34,960 nt of DNA from Candidatus Handelsmanbacteria bacterium. Its GTDB lineage: Bacteria; Latescibacterota; UBA2968; UBA8231. The notes beneath the pieces were generated by a model that saw only the letters and a program-made list of their open reading frames with translations, searched no databases and had not been told where the DNA came from. A program made the position numbers and the translations under genes. This document shows positions 23,591 through 32,319 of the stretch, piece by piece. The first letter of the stretch is position 1. Each line of letters begins with the position of its first letter. The stretch covers positions 1 through 34,960 of the forward strand of contig VGJS01000043.1 of NCBI GenBank assembly GCA_016867395.1, written 5' to 3'.

Positions 23591-24529
23591 GGCTTCTATG
23601 GACCCCAGGTTGGCTGCGGTGATGGCAAAGGGGCCGGTCAGCGCGTCGGCGGCCAGGGTCAAACCGTACTCGCTGTGGAGGTAGAGAAAGACCACGGTGA
23701 GGTAGCCCTGGAGATAGGGCTGCTGGTCGATGGCCTGGAGGGTGTAGCCCCGCCGGATGTGCTGGAAGATGGCCGGGCTGGTGTCGTGGGTGACGTGGAG
23801 GATCTCCCCTGGCTTCTTTCCCTGCTCGTCGGCGTAGAGGTAGAAGGCGTCGGCCGGCAGGGGGCCCAGGGTGGCGATGGCGCGGGTCTGGGGGTGGCTG
23901 AGGAAGTAATCAGAGAGCAGGCCGGCCGACTGCTCCACGTCGTTGGAGATGGTCAGGCCGTCCACCGCCACCCCGGCTGGCTCCAGGACGCTGCGGAAGC
24001 CGGCCAGCCGGGCTTCCAGACCGCTGTGGCCCACCTCCTGGATGGGGCAGAGGGCCCGTTCGAGTTTGAGGCCGCGTTTTGCCGCTTCCTCAAGGACGGC
24101 CCGGCCATTGGCCTGGCCGCCCAGGTACTCGCTGGCCCCGATGTAGAAGAGGGTGGGCAAGGCCTGGAGGGTGCCGGCCTTGGGGTCGGCGGTGTTAAGT
24201 ACGATTACCGGGATGCCGGCGGCCCTGGCGCGCTCGATGTTGGGGCGGATGGCCTCCGGGTCGGGGCAACTGACCCCCAGCCCGTCCACCTTGCGGGCGA
24301 TGGCGTCGTCGAGGAAATCGGCCATGTCGGCGATGGAGAAGGTGGGATTACTCAGCCACTGCACCTCCACCCCGTAGCGGGAGGCGGCGTCCTCCATGCC
24401 GCGGATGACCACATTCCAGAAGGGATTGCCCGGACCGCCGTGGGTGACAAAGGCGAAGCGGTAGCCGGCCAGGGCCGGGGCACAGGTCAAGGAGAGCAGC
24501 GACCAGCAGTACAGGAGGGTTTTGCGCAT
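23590..24529 (-). pseudogene. Sugar-type substrate-binding protein, copy 2 (C-terminal end replaced)
   Basis: The start is ATG 24529. The frame encodes about 313 residues of a periplasmic sugar-binding protein: a signal sequence ending in ALAG, THGGPGNPFWNVV, LGVSCPDPEAIRPNI, GIPVIVLNTADPKAG, then ITNDVE-like and THDTSPAIF ligand loops, and the closing strand FAITAANLGSIEALV. Family members end a few residues after that strand. Here the frame instead runs on to 23090 through about 165 residues of antisense transglutaminase and Anbu sequence with no structure. So the natural end has been removed at about 23590. The binding protein could still fold if the tail is removed, so function is uncertain. 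Copy 1 at the window's left edge is about 95% identical. Confidence 0.75.
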
Positions 24530-25364
24530 TGGAGTCACCGTGGTGGTGTGCCAGAGGTGGGGGTGGTTTATCTTTGAGCCGGGAAATTATCCGCCCGCCC
24601 AGAGAATGCCAAGCAGGAGGAGAAGAATGAGCAACTACATCAACATCACATGTATCTCTTATTCCCCGCCCTCCGAGGGCGGCGACGAGGAGGTGGTGCC
24701 CAAGGTCCACAAGGATCTCAAGGAGTTAGTGGGCCGCTGCGCCGAGGCCACCCGGCCCGACCTGATCGTGCTGCCCGAGACCATCTGCCGCAACTACGCC
24801 GAACCAGTGCCCGGCGGTCCGACCACCCGCCTTTTGGCTGGCCTGGCCCGCAAGCACAACTGCCTAATCACCGTGCCGGTGCGCCAGCGGGCGAAGGGCA
24901 AGATCTACAACGTCCTGGGGCTATTGGACCGCCGCGGCAAACTGGCCGGGGTGTACCGCAAGTACATCCCGGTTTTTCCCGAATTCGACAAAGGCACCTG
25001 CTCGGGGGCAGGGCCGGTGGCCATCCCCACCGAGTACGGCCCCATCGGCTGCGCCATCTGCTTTGATCTGAACTTCTCCGAACTGCGCGAGCTGTACAAG
25101 CCCCTCGCCCCCAAGCTGCTGCTCTTCAGTTCCATGTACCACGGCGGCCTGGTGCAGAACTGGTGGGCCCTGGACCTGCGCTCCTTCTTCGCCGGAGCGG
25201 TGTACCGGGGGGCTCCCTGCACCATCATCGACCCCCAGGGCACCACCCTGGCCGAAAGCAACAACTACGTGCCCTGGGCCGCGGCCAGGGTCAACCTCGA
25301 CTTCGAGGTCATCCACCTCGACAAGAACGGGACCCACTACGGCAAGATCCACCACAAGTACGGG
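24110..25364 (+). repeat. Direct repeat copy 2 (binding protein/nitrilase module)
   Basis: This is the partner of 1-1253. Copy 2 keeps the complete nitrilase gene, whereas copy 1 is fused to an aldolase fragment. The repeat may extend further left, beyond the part of copy 1 that is visible. Confidence 0.9.
24584..24612 (-). promoter_or_regulatory. Putative promoter of binding-protein copy 2
   Basis: On the minus strand TTGGCA (24612-24607) and TAATTT (24589-24584) are 17 bases apart, corresponding exactly to the boxes upstream of copy 1. The intergenic sequence is strongly conserved between copies, including two TTATC repeats about 20 bases apart that could be operator half-sites. Confidence 0.35.
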
Positions 25365-25523
25365 GACGAGGTTCGCCTCGTCACCGCCGGCAAGGTGGGC
25401 ACCTCGGTGCTTTACAGCGAGAGCCCCAAACGCAGCGCCGCAGAGGTGGTCGCTGAGTTCGGGCTGGTGCGGCTCGACGACTACTTTAAATGGTCCCGCC
25501 AGTTGCGGGTGGAGCACCTGTAG
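24627..25523 (+). CDS. Nitrilase-superfamily amidohydrolase, copy 2 (intact)
   Basis: The 298-residue enzyme begins at ATG 24627 behind AGGAGGAGA, with full family length. Its Glu-Lys-Cys triad is E51 in LIVLPET, K112 in GVYRKYIP and C145 in GCAICFDLNF. A conserved HGG loop and WWALDLRSF follow. The enzyme should hydrolyse a small amide, carbamoyl compound or nitrile in the cytoplasm; the exact substrate cannot be read. It is divergent from a sugar-type binding protein and ends four bases before the convergent sugar-acid dehydratase gene, so a role in using an imported amino- or amido-sugar-like compound is plausible but inferred. The earlier in-frame start at 24522 lies in the divergent promoter region and lacks a ribosome site. 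Confidence 0.85.
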   Translation: MSNYINITCISYSPPSEGGDEEVVPKVHKDLKELVGRCAEATRPDLIVLPETICRNYAEPVPGGPTTRLLAGLARKHNCLITVPVRQRAKGKIYNVLGLLDRRGKLAGVYRKYIPVFPEFDKGTCSGAGPVAIPTEYGPIGCAICFDLNFSELRELYKPLAPKLLLFSSMYHGGLVQNWWALDLRSFFAGAVYRGAPCTIIDPQGTTLAESNNYVPWAAARVNLDFEVIHLDKNGTHYGKIHHKYGDEVRLVTAGKVGTSVLYSESPKRSAAEVVAEFGLVRLDDYFKWSRQLRVEHL

Positions 25524-25527
25524 AGGG

Positions 25528-26781
25528 CTATTCCCGCGTCAGTACCGGGGCCTGGCTGGCCTGGGCGAGCAACCGGGCAAAGGCGGGGCTGCCGTCGTCG
25601 TCGAGGTATTCGGTGTGGTTGCCCCACTCGGTGACGGGTTGGTTAATCTGGCCGAAGAAGACCCACTTTTGGGCCGTGTTGGCGAAATAGGCGTTCACCC
25701 CGCAGGCGCGGCGGACCTTGATCAAGCGCCGGGGCAGGGCGTGGTCGGCCCGCTCGACCCCGTATCTGGCCAGGGCCTCCGCATCGAGTTCCACCCCCAA
25801 CCCGGGCGCCTCGGGCACCCGGGCGTGCCCGCCCACCACCTCGATGCGCCGGCGCAGCAGTGGATGCTCGTACAGCTCGTGGCAGGTGATGGCGGGCCAC
25901 TGGGCGTGGCTGAGCACCGCGCCCAGGTGCAGGGCCATGACTGTGGTCAGTCCAGTGCCCACCATCTGGAGGAAGAAGGGGAGGTTGAGCTGGGCGGCGG
26001 TGTGGCCCTGGGCCAGGGTGGCGGCCACCCCGTTGCCGATCACGAAGCCGTCGCAGACCCCGCCCAGTTCCAGGCCGGTGCGCGGGGGGATGACGCCGTA
26101 GTGGTGGGCGAGGGGGGTTTTGAGCTGCTGCCGCAGGAGTCGGTTGCCGCTGGCGTCGTCGCGGGGGATGGGGTCCTCAAAGATCTTGATTTTCGGAAAG
26201 GCGTCTTCCAGTTCGCGCAAAAGGGGCAGGGCAATGCCGGCGTTGATCAAGAAGGCGTTCCAGTCCGCGTCGATGGCGAAGTATGGAGGGGTGGCCTCGC
26301 TGATCAACTGCATGGTCCGCCGCACGTCGAACCAGGGCCGGGGCTTGGTCTTCATGCAGGTGTACCCCAGGCTCACCGCTACCTTTGCCTCCTCGGCGTA
26401 TTTCTCCGGGGCGGTGTCGTGCATCCAATAGGAGATAGGGCACCAGTCGCGAACCTTAGGTCCCAGGAGGCGGTGGACGGGCACCCCGGCCAGCTTGCCG
26501 GCTGCGTCGAAGAGGGCCATCTGCAGGCCGGCCCCCAGGCTGTCGTCCCACATGACGGAGAAGGGGCTCTGGCCCAGGACCCGCTCTTCAAGGTTAACCC
26601 GGCCCCAGGTGTAGTTCTGGATGGTCTCGCCGTGCCCGATCACCCCGTTGTCAATGTGGACCGCCACCACCTCGACCTCGGCCCACGTGTGGATGCCTGC
26701 CCTTTCCATCTCGCGCCGAACCCGGGCGACAAAGGGGACGAAGACGGCGTGGCGCTCTACCTTGGCGATCTTGGCGGTCAT
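25528..26781 (-). CDS. Enolase-superfamily (mandelate racemase/muconate lactonizing type) enzyme
   Basis: This 417-residue TIM-barrel enzyme probably abstracts a proton alpha to a carboxylate, typically dehydrating a sugar acid. Visible residues are the base motif K144-T-K146 in CMKTKPRPW, the metal ligands D171 in AIDADWN and E202 in KIFEDPI, and a likely third ligand D244 in GVCDGFVIG. The N-terminal capping domain carries VIGHGET, with the usual MALFDAAGKLAGVPVHRLLG helix. ATG 26781 was chosen over the longer frame (26841) because GGAAAG precedes it and a promoter lies between. The length is usual for the dehydratase subgroups. The substrate is unknown. A sugar acid fits the neighbouring binding protein, aldolase fragment and Gfo/Idh genes. 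Confidence 0.85.
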   Translation of the reverse strand: MTAKIAKVERHAVFVPFVARVRREMERAGIHTWAEVEVVAVHIDNGVIGHGETIQNYTWGRVNLEERVLGQSPFSVMWDDSLGAGLQMALFDAAGKLAGVPVHRLLGPKVRDWCPISYWMHDTAPEKYAEEAKVAVSLGYTCMKTKPRPWFDVRRTMQLISEATPPYFAIDADWNAFLINAGIALPLLRELEDAFPKIKIFEDPIPRDDASGNRLLRQQLKTPLAHHYGVIPPRTGLELGGVCDGFVIGNGVAATLAQGHTAAQLNLPFFLQMVGTGLTTVMALHLGAVLSHAQWPAITCHELYEHPLLRRRIEVVGGHARVPEAPGLGVELDAEALARYGVERADHALPRRLIKVRRACGVNAYFANTAQKWVFFGQINQPVTEWGNHTEYLDDDGSPAFARLLAQASQAPVLTRE

Positions 26782-26812
26782 AAGGGTTCTTTCCGGTTTT
26801 TGGGTTGCCGCC

Positions 26813-26841
26813 AAACTAGCCCCCCTGCCGTGGGCTGTCAA
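26813..26841 (-). promoter_or_regulatory. Putative promoter of the enolase-superfamily gene
   Basis: TTGACA (26841-26836) and TAGTTT (26818-26813) are 17 bases apart on the minus strand, about 25 bases upstream of the ribosome site and ATG 26781. Confidence 0.5.
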
Positions 26842-26851
26842 GGAGTCGCGG

Positions 26852-26880
26852 TTGCCGGCCCGCAGCGCCTCGCCTATACT
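26852..26880 (+). promoter_or_regulatory. Putative promoter of the indolepyruvate oxidoreductase gene
   Basis: TTGCCG (26852-26857) and TATACT (26875-26880) are 17 bases apart, placing a start near 26887 and a leader of about 19 bases. It is back to back with the promoter of the divergent gene, only 10 bases from its -35 box, so the two may share regulation. Confidence 0.5.
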
Positions 26881-26905
26881 CTGATCGGCGGTTTTTCACC
26901 TGTGG

Positions 26906-29900
26906 ATGGAGATGGAACTTTCCCTCGAAGACAAGTTCCTCCGTCGCGAAGGCGCGGTGTTGCTCACCGGCGTCGAGGCCCTGGTGCGCATGGTGCTCGA
27001 CAAGCAGCGTGCCGATGCGGAGGCCGGCGGCCCGGTCAACCAGACCTTCCTTTCGGGGTACGAAGGATCGCCACTTGGGGGGCTGGACCTGGAGATCTCC
27101 CAGGACCTCGAACTGCTCAACCGCACCGGCCGCACGGTGCACCAGTTCGGCATCAACGAGAAGACTGCCGCCTCCGCGATGCTGGGCACCCAGTACGCGG
27201 CCGGGGTGGACGTGGACGCCTTCTGGTACGGCAAGGCCCACGGGGTGATGTGGGTGCCCGACGAGGTCTGGCTGGCCAACCTGGCCGGCAGCAGGGGCCG
27301 GGGTTCTATGGTGCTCTTGTGTGGTGAGGACCACCGCTCTAAGAGTTCGGTCTCGCCTGGCAGCAGCGATTGGGCCCTGCGCAGCAGCATGGTGCCCACC
27401 TTCTACCCGGCCAGCGTCGGGGAGATCCTGGACCTTGGCCGGCACGCCATCGCGCTGTCCCGGCACCTGGGGCTGGTGACAGCCCTCAAGCTGGTCACCC
27501 CGGTCTGCGACGGGGCGGGCACGGTTCAGTTGCGGCCGGAATTACCCCTGCCCCTCTTGCCCGAACCAGACGGCCGGCCCTACGCCAAACGCTTCCACGA
27601 GATCGTCATGGCCGTCGGGGCCCTGCCCATGCAGCGCGAACTGCTGGAGCGCAAGCTGCCCCTGGCCGAGGAGTATCTGCGCCTCAACCGGATCAGCCAG
27701 ATTCACCCCGGCGAGGGGGAGGTGGGGCTGATCGCCACGGGCAAGAGTTATACCGACCTGCGCCAGGCCCTGGAGTACCTGGGGGTCCATCCGCCGGTGC
27801 TGCACCTGCGGGCCATCTACCCGCTGGACCGGCAGTTGGTGCGTGACTTTGCCCAGGGGCTGCGGCAGGTGTATGTGGTGGAGGAGCCCGGCCCGTACGT
27901 GGAGGAGAGTATCAAGGCCGCCCTGTGGGGCAGCGGGGTGGAAGGGGTCTACGGCAAGGAGGACAAGGGGGGCCGGCCCTTCCTGCCGGCCTGGGGGGAG
28001 CTGGACCCCGAGGTGCTAGCCCAGGTGCTGGCTCCGGTGCTGGGTGGAAGCCGGGGGAGGGGCGGTGCCCTGGGCGAGGTGCTGGGGCGGGTCTACCCGC
28101 TGGTACCCACAGTTACCCCCATGTCCTGCGGGGGATGCCCGTACAACACCTTTCGCGACCTCAGGGAAAAGCCGGGAGGGGAGATCGGCTGCTCTTCGAT
28201 ACGGGCCATCGAGGCGTATGACCACGGGGTGCTCTACATACCCACCATGGGGGCAGGCGGCTCGATCTACAGCGGGGCCGCGGCCTTCAACGGCAACAAG
28301 CACATCTTCCAGTATTTGGGGGACGGCAGCTATTTCCACAGCGGACGCGGGGCCATCCAGACCTGCGTGCAGGCCCAGGTCAACATCACGTTCCTGCTGC
28401 TCTTCAATGGCACCGTGGCCCTGACCGGGGGCCAGCGGCCCGGCGGCTGGCAGCCAATGCCCAGGGTGGTCCAGGAGCTGCTGGCCCTGGGGGTGGCAAG
28501 GGTGGGGGTGGTCAGCGAACGGGCCGACCAGTACCGCTCCCTGAACCATCCCCAACTGAAAGTCTTTAACCTCGACGAACACCCCGCGGCGCTGGATGAG
28601 TTTAAAAAGGTACCGGGCACCTCGGTGCTCATCCTCGACAAGGAATGTGCCACTGAGAAGATGCGCCGGCGTCGGCGCCAGGACCTGCGGCCTGCGGAGT
28701 ACGTATTTATCGACGAGGAGTTGTGCGAGGGCTGCGGCGACTGCTTCCGGCAATCAGAGGGGTGTGCGGCCCTCTACCCGACGCCCACCGAATTCGGCGA
28801 GAAGACCCAGATCCGCCAGGGGGGCTGCACTCAGGACCAGCTCTGCTCCGACGGGGAATGCCCGGCCTTCGTGCGGGTGAGGGCCGCAGGTCTGCGCCGG
28901 CGGCGGCCCGATGAACTGGGCGAGCTGCCCGAACCCCAGAAGCCGGCCTTGGGCGATGCCTACACTGTGTACGCCTCGGGCCGGGGCGGGACGGGGGTGG
29001 TAACCATCTCCCACCTGCTGGCCTATGCGGCGATGGCCGAAGGGATACAGGTGTATCTTTCCAACAACACCGGCCTGGCCCAGAAGGGTGGGCCGGTGGA
29101 GGCACCGATGGTCTTCTGCCAGCACCGGCAGCCGGCCTTCAATCGCCTCTTCCCCGGCAGCGCCGACCTGTACCTGGGCTTCGACCTCTTGCGGGCTGCG
29201 GAGCCCGGCAATCTCAAATACGCCGCCCCCGGCCGCACCCTGGCCGTGGTTAGCACCACACAAGTGCCCACTGCCCGGATGAACCGGCACCCGGAGGAGA
29301 AGTTCCCCCAGGCCGAGGGCTTGCAGGCCCTCATCGACGATTGCACCCGCAAGGAGGCCAATCTCTACCTGGACAGCTACTGGCTGGCCGAGAGGCTCTT
29401 CGGCGACACCCTCTATGCTAACATGCTGCTCCTGGGTGCCGCTTATCAGGCTGGAGCCCTGCCCCTGGAGGCGGCCTCCATAGAAGCGGCCATCCGCCTC
29501 AACGGCAAGGCTGTGGCCCATAACCTCCTGGCCTTCCGCTGGGGGCGGCTCAGCGTCTGCGATCCGGGTCGGGTGCAGCGGGCCCTCGCTGGAGACCCGC
29601 CCGCCCCGGCAGAGCAGGGGCGGCCTTTGGAGGGCGTGGCTTTGGTTCTGCGCGATCAGATCTTGAGGGAACTGGAATTGGACGAGGAATGTGGCCGGCA
29701 GTTCAGCCTGCGCTTCGACGAGTTGTGCGCGTACCAGAACCTCGCCTATGCCCAGCGCTACGCCGAGGTGGTGCGGCAGGTGCGAAAGGTGGATGGCCGC
29801 TTCGCGGACCGGGACCTGGCCCTGACCCAGGCGGCGGTTTGGAACCTCTACAAACTGATGGCGTACAAGGACGAGTACGAGGTGGCCCGGCTGGCCACCA

Positions 29901-30322
29901 GGCCAGAGGCGCGCCAGCGCATCGAGAAGGTATTCGAGGAGGTGGGGTACTGGTCCAACCTGCTGCATCCACCGACGCTGCGTTCCCTATTCCCGCGCAA
30001 GCTCGGTTTCGGGCCCTGGTTCCGGCCCCTGCTGCGCCTGCTGGTGCGCCTGCGGGGCTTGCGGGGCAGGGCCCTGGACCCCTTTGGACATACCCCCTGC
30101 CGCCGGCTTGAAAGGGCGCTGGTGGGTTGGTACTGTAGGCTGGTGGAGGAGGTGCTGGCGCTGGTCGACGAGGGCAACTACGCCCTGGCCTGCAAGGTGT
30201 GCTCACTGCCGGACCGGATCAGGGGGTACGAGGAGGTCAAGATGCGCAACGCCATGCAGGTGCAGCAGGAAGCGGCGGATCTGGTTGCCCAGCTGCGGGC
30301 CGGGGCAGCGCCGCCGGTTTGA
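26906..30322 (+). CDS. Indolepyruvate:ferredoxin oxidoreductase, single-chain (fused) form
   Basis: The 1138-residue enzyme oxidatively decarboxylates aryl- or branched-chain 2-oxoacids to acyl-CoA using thiamine diphosphate and reduces ferredoxin. Domains in order are an N-terminal PFOR-like region with SGYEGSPLGGLD (about 50-61), the thiamine domain with MSCGGCPYNTF (from 406) and YLGDGSYFHSG (near 470), and an Fe-S segment CEGCGDC near 606. After that come GGCTQDQLCSDGECPAF, the gamma domain ASGRGGTGVVTISHLL (near 690) and a long C-terminal part containing KLMAYKDEYEVARL, typical of the long bacterial version. All key motifs are present and the length is normal. The likely use is breakdown of aromatic amino acids after transamination. 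ATG 26906 and 26912 are both possible starts. Confidence 0.92.
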   Translation: MEMELSLEDKFLRREGAVLLTGVEALVRMVLDKQRADAEAGGPVNQTFLSGYEGSPLGGLDLEISQDLELLNRTGRTVHQFGINEKTAASAMLGTQYAAGVDVDAFWYGKAHGVMWVPDEVWLANLAGSRGRGSMVLLCGEDHRSKSSVSPGSSDWALRSSMVPTFYPASVGEILDLGRHAIALSRHLGLVTALKLVTPVCDGAGTVQLRPELPLPLLPEPDGRPYAKRFHEIVMAVGALPMQRELLERKLPLAEEYLRLNRISQIHPGEGEVGLIATGKSYTDLRQALEYLGVHPPVLHLRAIYPLDRQLVRDFAQGLRQVYVVEEPGPYVEESIKAALWGSGVEGVYGKEDKGGRPFLPAWGELDPEVLAQVLAPVLGGSRGRGGALGEVLGRVYPLVPTVTPMSCGGCPYNTFRDLREKPGGEIGCSSIRAIEAYDHGVLYIPTMGAGGSIYSGAAAFNGNKHIFQYLGDGSYFHSGRGAIQTCVQAQVNITFLLLFNGTVALTGGQRPGGWQPMPRVVQELLALGVARVGVVSERADQYRSLNHPQLKVFNLDEHPAALDEFKKVPGTSVLILDKECATEKMRRRRRQDLRPAEYVFIDEELCEGCGDCFRQSEGCAALYPTPTEFGEKTQIRQGGCTQDQLCSDGECPAFVRVRAAGLRRRRPDELGELPEPQKPALGDAYTVYASGRGGTGVVTISHLLAYAAMAEGIQVYLSNNTGLAQKGGPVEAPMVFCQHRQPAFNRLFPGSADLYLGFDLLRAAEPGNLKYAAPGRTLAVVSTTQVPTARMNRHPEEKFPQAEGLQALIDDCTRKEANLYLDSYWLAERLFGDTLYANMLLLGAAYQAGALPLEAASIEAAIRLNGKAVAHNLLAFRWGRLSVCDPGRVQRALAGDPPAPAEQGRPLEGVALVLRDQILRELELDEECGRQFSLRFDELCAYQNLAYAQRYAEVVRQVRKVDGRFADRDLALTQAAVWNLYKLMAYKDEYEVARLATRPEARQRIEKVFEEVGYWSNLLHPPTLRSLFPRKLGFGPWFRPLLRLLVRLRGLRGRALDPFGHTPCRRLERALVGWYCRLVEEVLALVDEGNYALACKVCSLPDRIRGYEEVKMRNAMQVQQEAADLVAQLRAGAAPPV

Positions 30323-31156
30323 TCAGCCCAAAACTGCCATCGGCACGCCCTGGCGCAAGGACCGGCGTATAGCCGGCAGCAGCGACAGGTGCAGGGGGTC
30401 GGGCGGCAGGGGTGGGGTTGAGCCGGCCAGATAGTGGCTGATCCAGGCTGGCTCGGGATGGAGAAAGGCCGGGGCATGTAGATCGGTGGCGGCCTGGCTG
30501 ACCACCGCCAGGGTATTGGCCCCCTGGTCCGAAAACACCAGGCCCCCGCTGCCCAGCAGGGTCAAATCCGCGCTGGGCTCTGGGTAGGAAGGGGCCACCA
30601 CCAGGTGGGCGCCAGCGCCCTGGTGAAAGGACAGGCTTAGCACCAGATGATGGGACTGGCCGCGGCGATGGGCCGCCACCTGGAACCAGTCGGGCGGCCC
30701 GCCCAACAGGGCCTGGGCCTCTCCCAGGAGACGGCAGGCCGCCCACCATGCCTCCAACAGCCCCCCGCCCCCTACCACCCGCCGCAGGTACACCGGAACG
30801 CCGAAGTCGGGGGAACGGCTCTGGGCCAGAGCCTGCTGGAACAGTGGGGAAAAGTGATGCTGCCCGCCCCACTGCCACTGGGGCGAGGCGGGACCGTCCA
30901 CCGGCCCGGCGCTGAGCACCCGGATCTCCCGGGCGAGGCACAGACTCAACCCCTCTGCCAGCCGGGGGTGGGGACTGAGGAAACACACCAGGCCGGGCTG
31001 GTGGGCTGCCAGGAGTTCGGCCAGGTGGGTATGGACCGGTAGGGAGAGCGGGCCGAAACTGCCCCGCCAGGGGCTGCACAGGGCGGCCACCGGCAGGCGC
31101 TGGGCCAGCAGGCGCACCACAGGGGCCTGGCGGGGATGGGCCAGCAGGGCAATCAA
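30323..31156 (-). CDS. Divergent Gfo/Idh/MocA-like protein, 277 aa, TTG start
   Basis: I propose the start TTG 31156, which overlaps the TGA stop of the preceding gene (TTGA). The encoded MIALLAHPRQAPVVRLLAQR opens like a degenerate Rossmann strand without GxGxxG. Weak family resemblances are a GGLLEAWWAACRLLGEAQALLG segment, like the usual helix after the catalytic strand, a Gly-rich DLTLLGSGGLVFSD strand and an ending RSLRQGVPMAVL, as in Gfo/Idh members. No EKP motif is visible, so it may be a non-catalytic partner of its neighbour. The longer open frame to 31873 only shadows the upstream gene. Its TGA stop lies directly against that of the convergent oxidoreductase. Confidence 0.55.
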   Translation of the reverse strand: MIALLAHPRQAPVVRLLAQRLPVAALCSPWRGSFGPLSLPVHTHLAELLAAHQPGLVCFLSPHPRLAEGLSLCLAREIRVLSAGPVDGPASPQWQWGGQHHFSPLFQQALAQSRSPDFGVPVYLRRVVGGGGLLEAWWAACRLLGEAQALLGGPPDWFQVAAHRRGQSHHLVLSLSFHQGAGAHLVVAPSYPEPSADLTLLGSGGLVFSDQGANTLAVVSQAATDLHAPAFLHPEPAWISHYLAGSTPPLPPDPLHLSLLPAIRRSLRQGVPMAVLG

Positions 31157-32295
31157 TGGCCCGGCTCCAGGGGCAGAGACACCAGGGCGCCCTGCGCTGC
31201 CGCCGAGAGGTATCCGGCGGTCAACACCTCTATCAACTGGCGGCCGTGGTGTACGGTGTAGCGGGGCTGGCGGTCCTCGTCCAGGGCGGCGACCAGATCC
31301 TCCAGGCCGGCGTAGAGTCCGGTGGGGTCGGCGGCCAGGGAGGCGCCCAGCACCGGTGAGCCGCTGGCCCACTGCATGGGGTCCTTGGCTGGGGGCTGGT
31401 ACTGGGCCCCGGTGATCCGGGAGCGGAGGAAGGTGTCGAGGGCCGGGCGTTTGCCGTCCACATAGGCGGTGGCGCGGCTTCCCACCAGGTGGGCCTTTAG
31501 CGGGCCGCCCAGGGGGTGGGTGGCCACCCCGATGCGCGCCCCGCACAGGGTGGCCAGGCCGCCGCCGGCGCTGCCCAAGGTCATCATGCCGAAATCGTCG
31601 GTGTGGGTGGCGGCGTGTTCCGAAAAGAAATAGGCTCCTGCCCGGCCCTGCACCCAGGTCAGGGGGCCCAGGCATTCGAGGACGAGGGCTGCGGCGTAGG
31701 CGCCTACGGTAAGCAGTTCGCGCTTGAGTTGCGGGTAGGTCCAGCGGCCCGGGGCTTCGAGGCCTGGGGCCGGGGGGCTGGGCACGGGGCGGGGCCAGCC
31801 CTTGCTGAACATAGCCTCGACGTGGACCCCCATCAGCGGACCCAGCTCGGCTTCGGCCAGGAGCTGGCGACATTGTTCGAGGAGCTGGCTGTAGGCGTAG
31901 CTGGGCAGGATGGTCTTGACCTTGGCCTGGCGCACCGCCTCAGCGAGCTGGTCGCACTGAGTGAGGGTGGCGCCGATGTATTTGTCGATCCACAGGTGCT
32001 TGCCGGCCAGGGCGCAGCGCAGGGCCAAGCCGGCGTTGCGCTCCTGTTGGTGGGCGATGCTGACCACTTCCACCCCATGCAAGGCCAGGGCCTGGTCCAG
32101 ACTGGGGAGGTAGGGTACCCCCAACTGGGTGGCCCATTGGCGGTTGAGGGCTTGGAGGGCAAGGGGGATGTCGGGTTCGTCGGCTACCCCGACGATGGAC
32201 ACGCGGGGGTGGCGCTGGAACAGGGGGACGAAGTTGCGCTGGTGGCCGTGGGGGCTGAAGCTGAGCAGCAACACCCCGTAAGTGTTAGGAGTCAT
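31153..32295 (-). CDS. Gfo/Idh/MocA-family oxidoreductase-like protein
   Basis: The 380-residue protein resembles NAD(P)-dependent sugar, inositol or glucose-fructose oxidoreductases. The pattern includes VSIVGVADEP for the second strand of the nucleotide fold, VEVVSIAHQQERNAGLALRC, and HLWIDKYIGATLTQCDQL, where members usually have EKP. LKAHLVGSRATAYVDGKR occurs in the C-terminal domain, and the end is LIEVLTAGYLSAAAQGALVSLPL. The first loop (LLSFSPHGHQRN) replaces the canonical GxGxxG, so cofactor binding may be altered. No ribosome site is visible before ATG 32295; the upstream side holds the divergent cupin's ribosome site instead, with only 24 bases between the two start codons. It is coupled by overlap to a second, more divergent relative downstream. 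Confidence 0.75.
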   Translation of the reverse strand: MTPNTYGVLLLSFSPHGHQRNFVPLFQRHPRVSIVGVADEPDIPLALQALNRQWATQLGVPYLPSLDQALALHGVEVVSIAHQQERNAGLALRCALAGKHLWIDKYIGATLTQCDQLAEAVRQAKVKTILPSYAYSQLLEQCRQLLAEAELGPLMGVHVEAMFSKGWPRPVPSPPAPGLEAPGRWTYPQLKRELLTVGAYAAALVLECLGPLTWVQGRAGAYFFSEHAATHTDDFGMMTLGSAGGGLATLCGARIGVATHPLGGPLKAHLVGSRATAYVDGKRPALDTFLRSRITGAQYQPPAKDPMQWASGSPVLGASLAADPTGLYAGLEDLVAALDEDRQPRYTVHHGRQLIEVLTAGYLSAAAQGALVSLPLEPGH

Positions 32296-32319
32296 TATCT
32301 AATTCCGGAGGAGCAGGAA

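Noticed and set aside
25615..27327. Open frame of 570 codons on the plus strand across the enolase-superfamily gene and into the oxidoreductase gene
   Set aside because: It spans two promoters and the start of another gene in a different frame and has no family resemblance.
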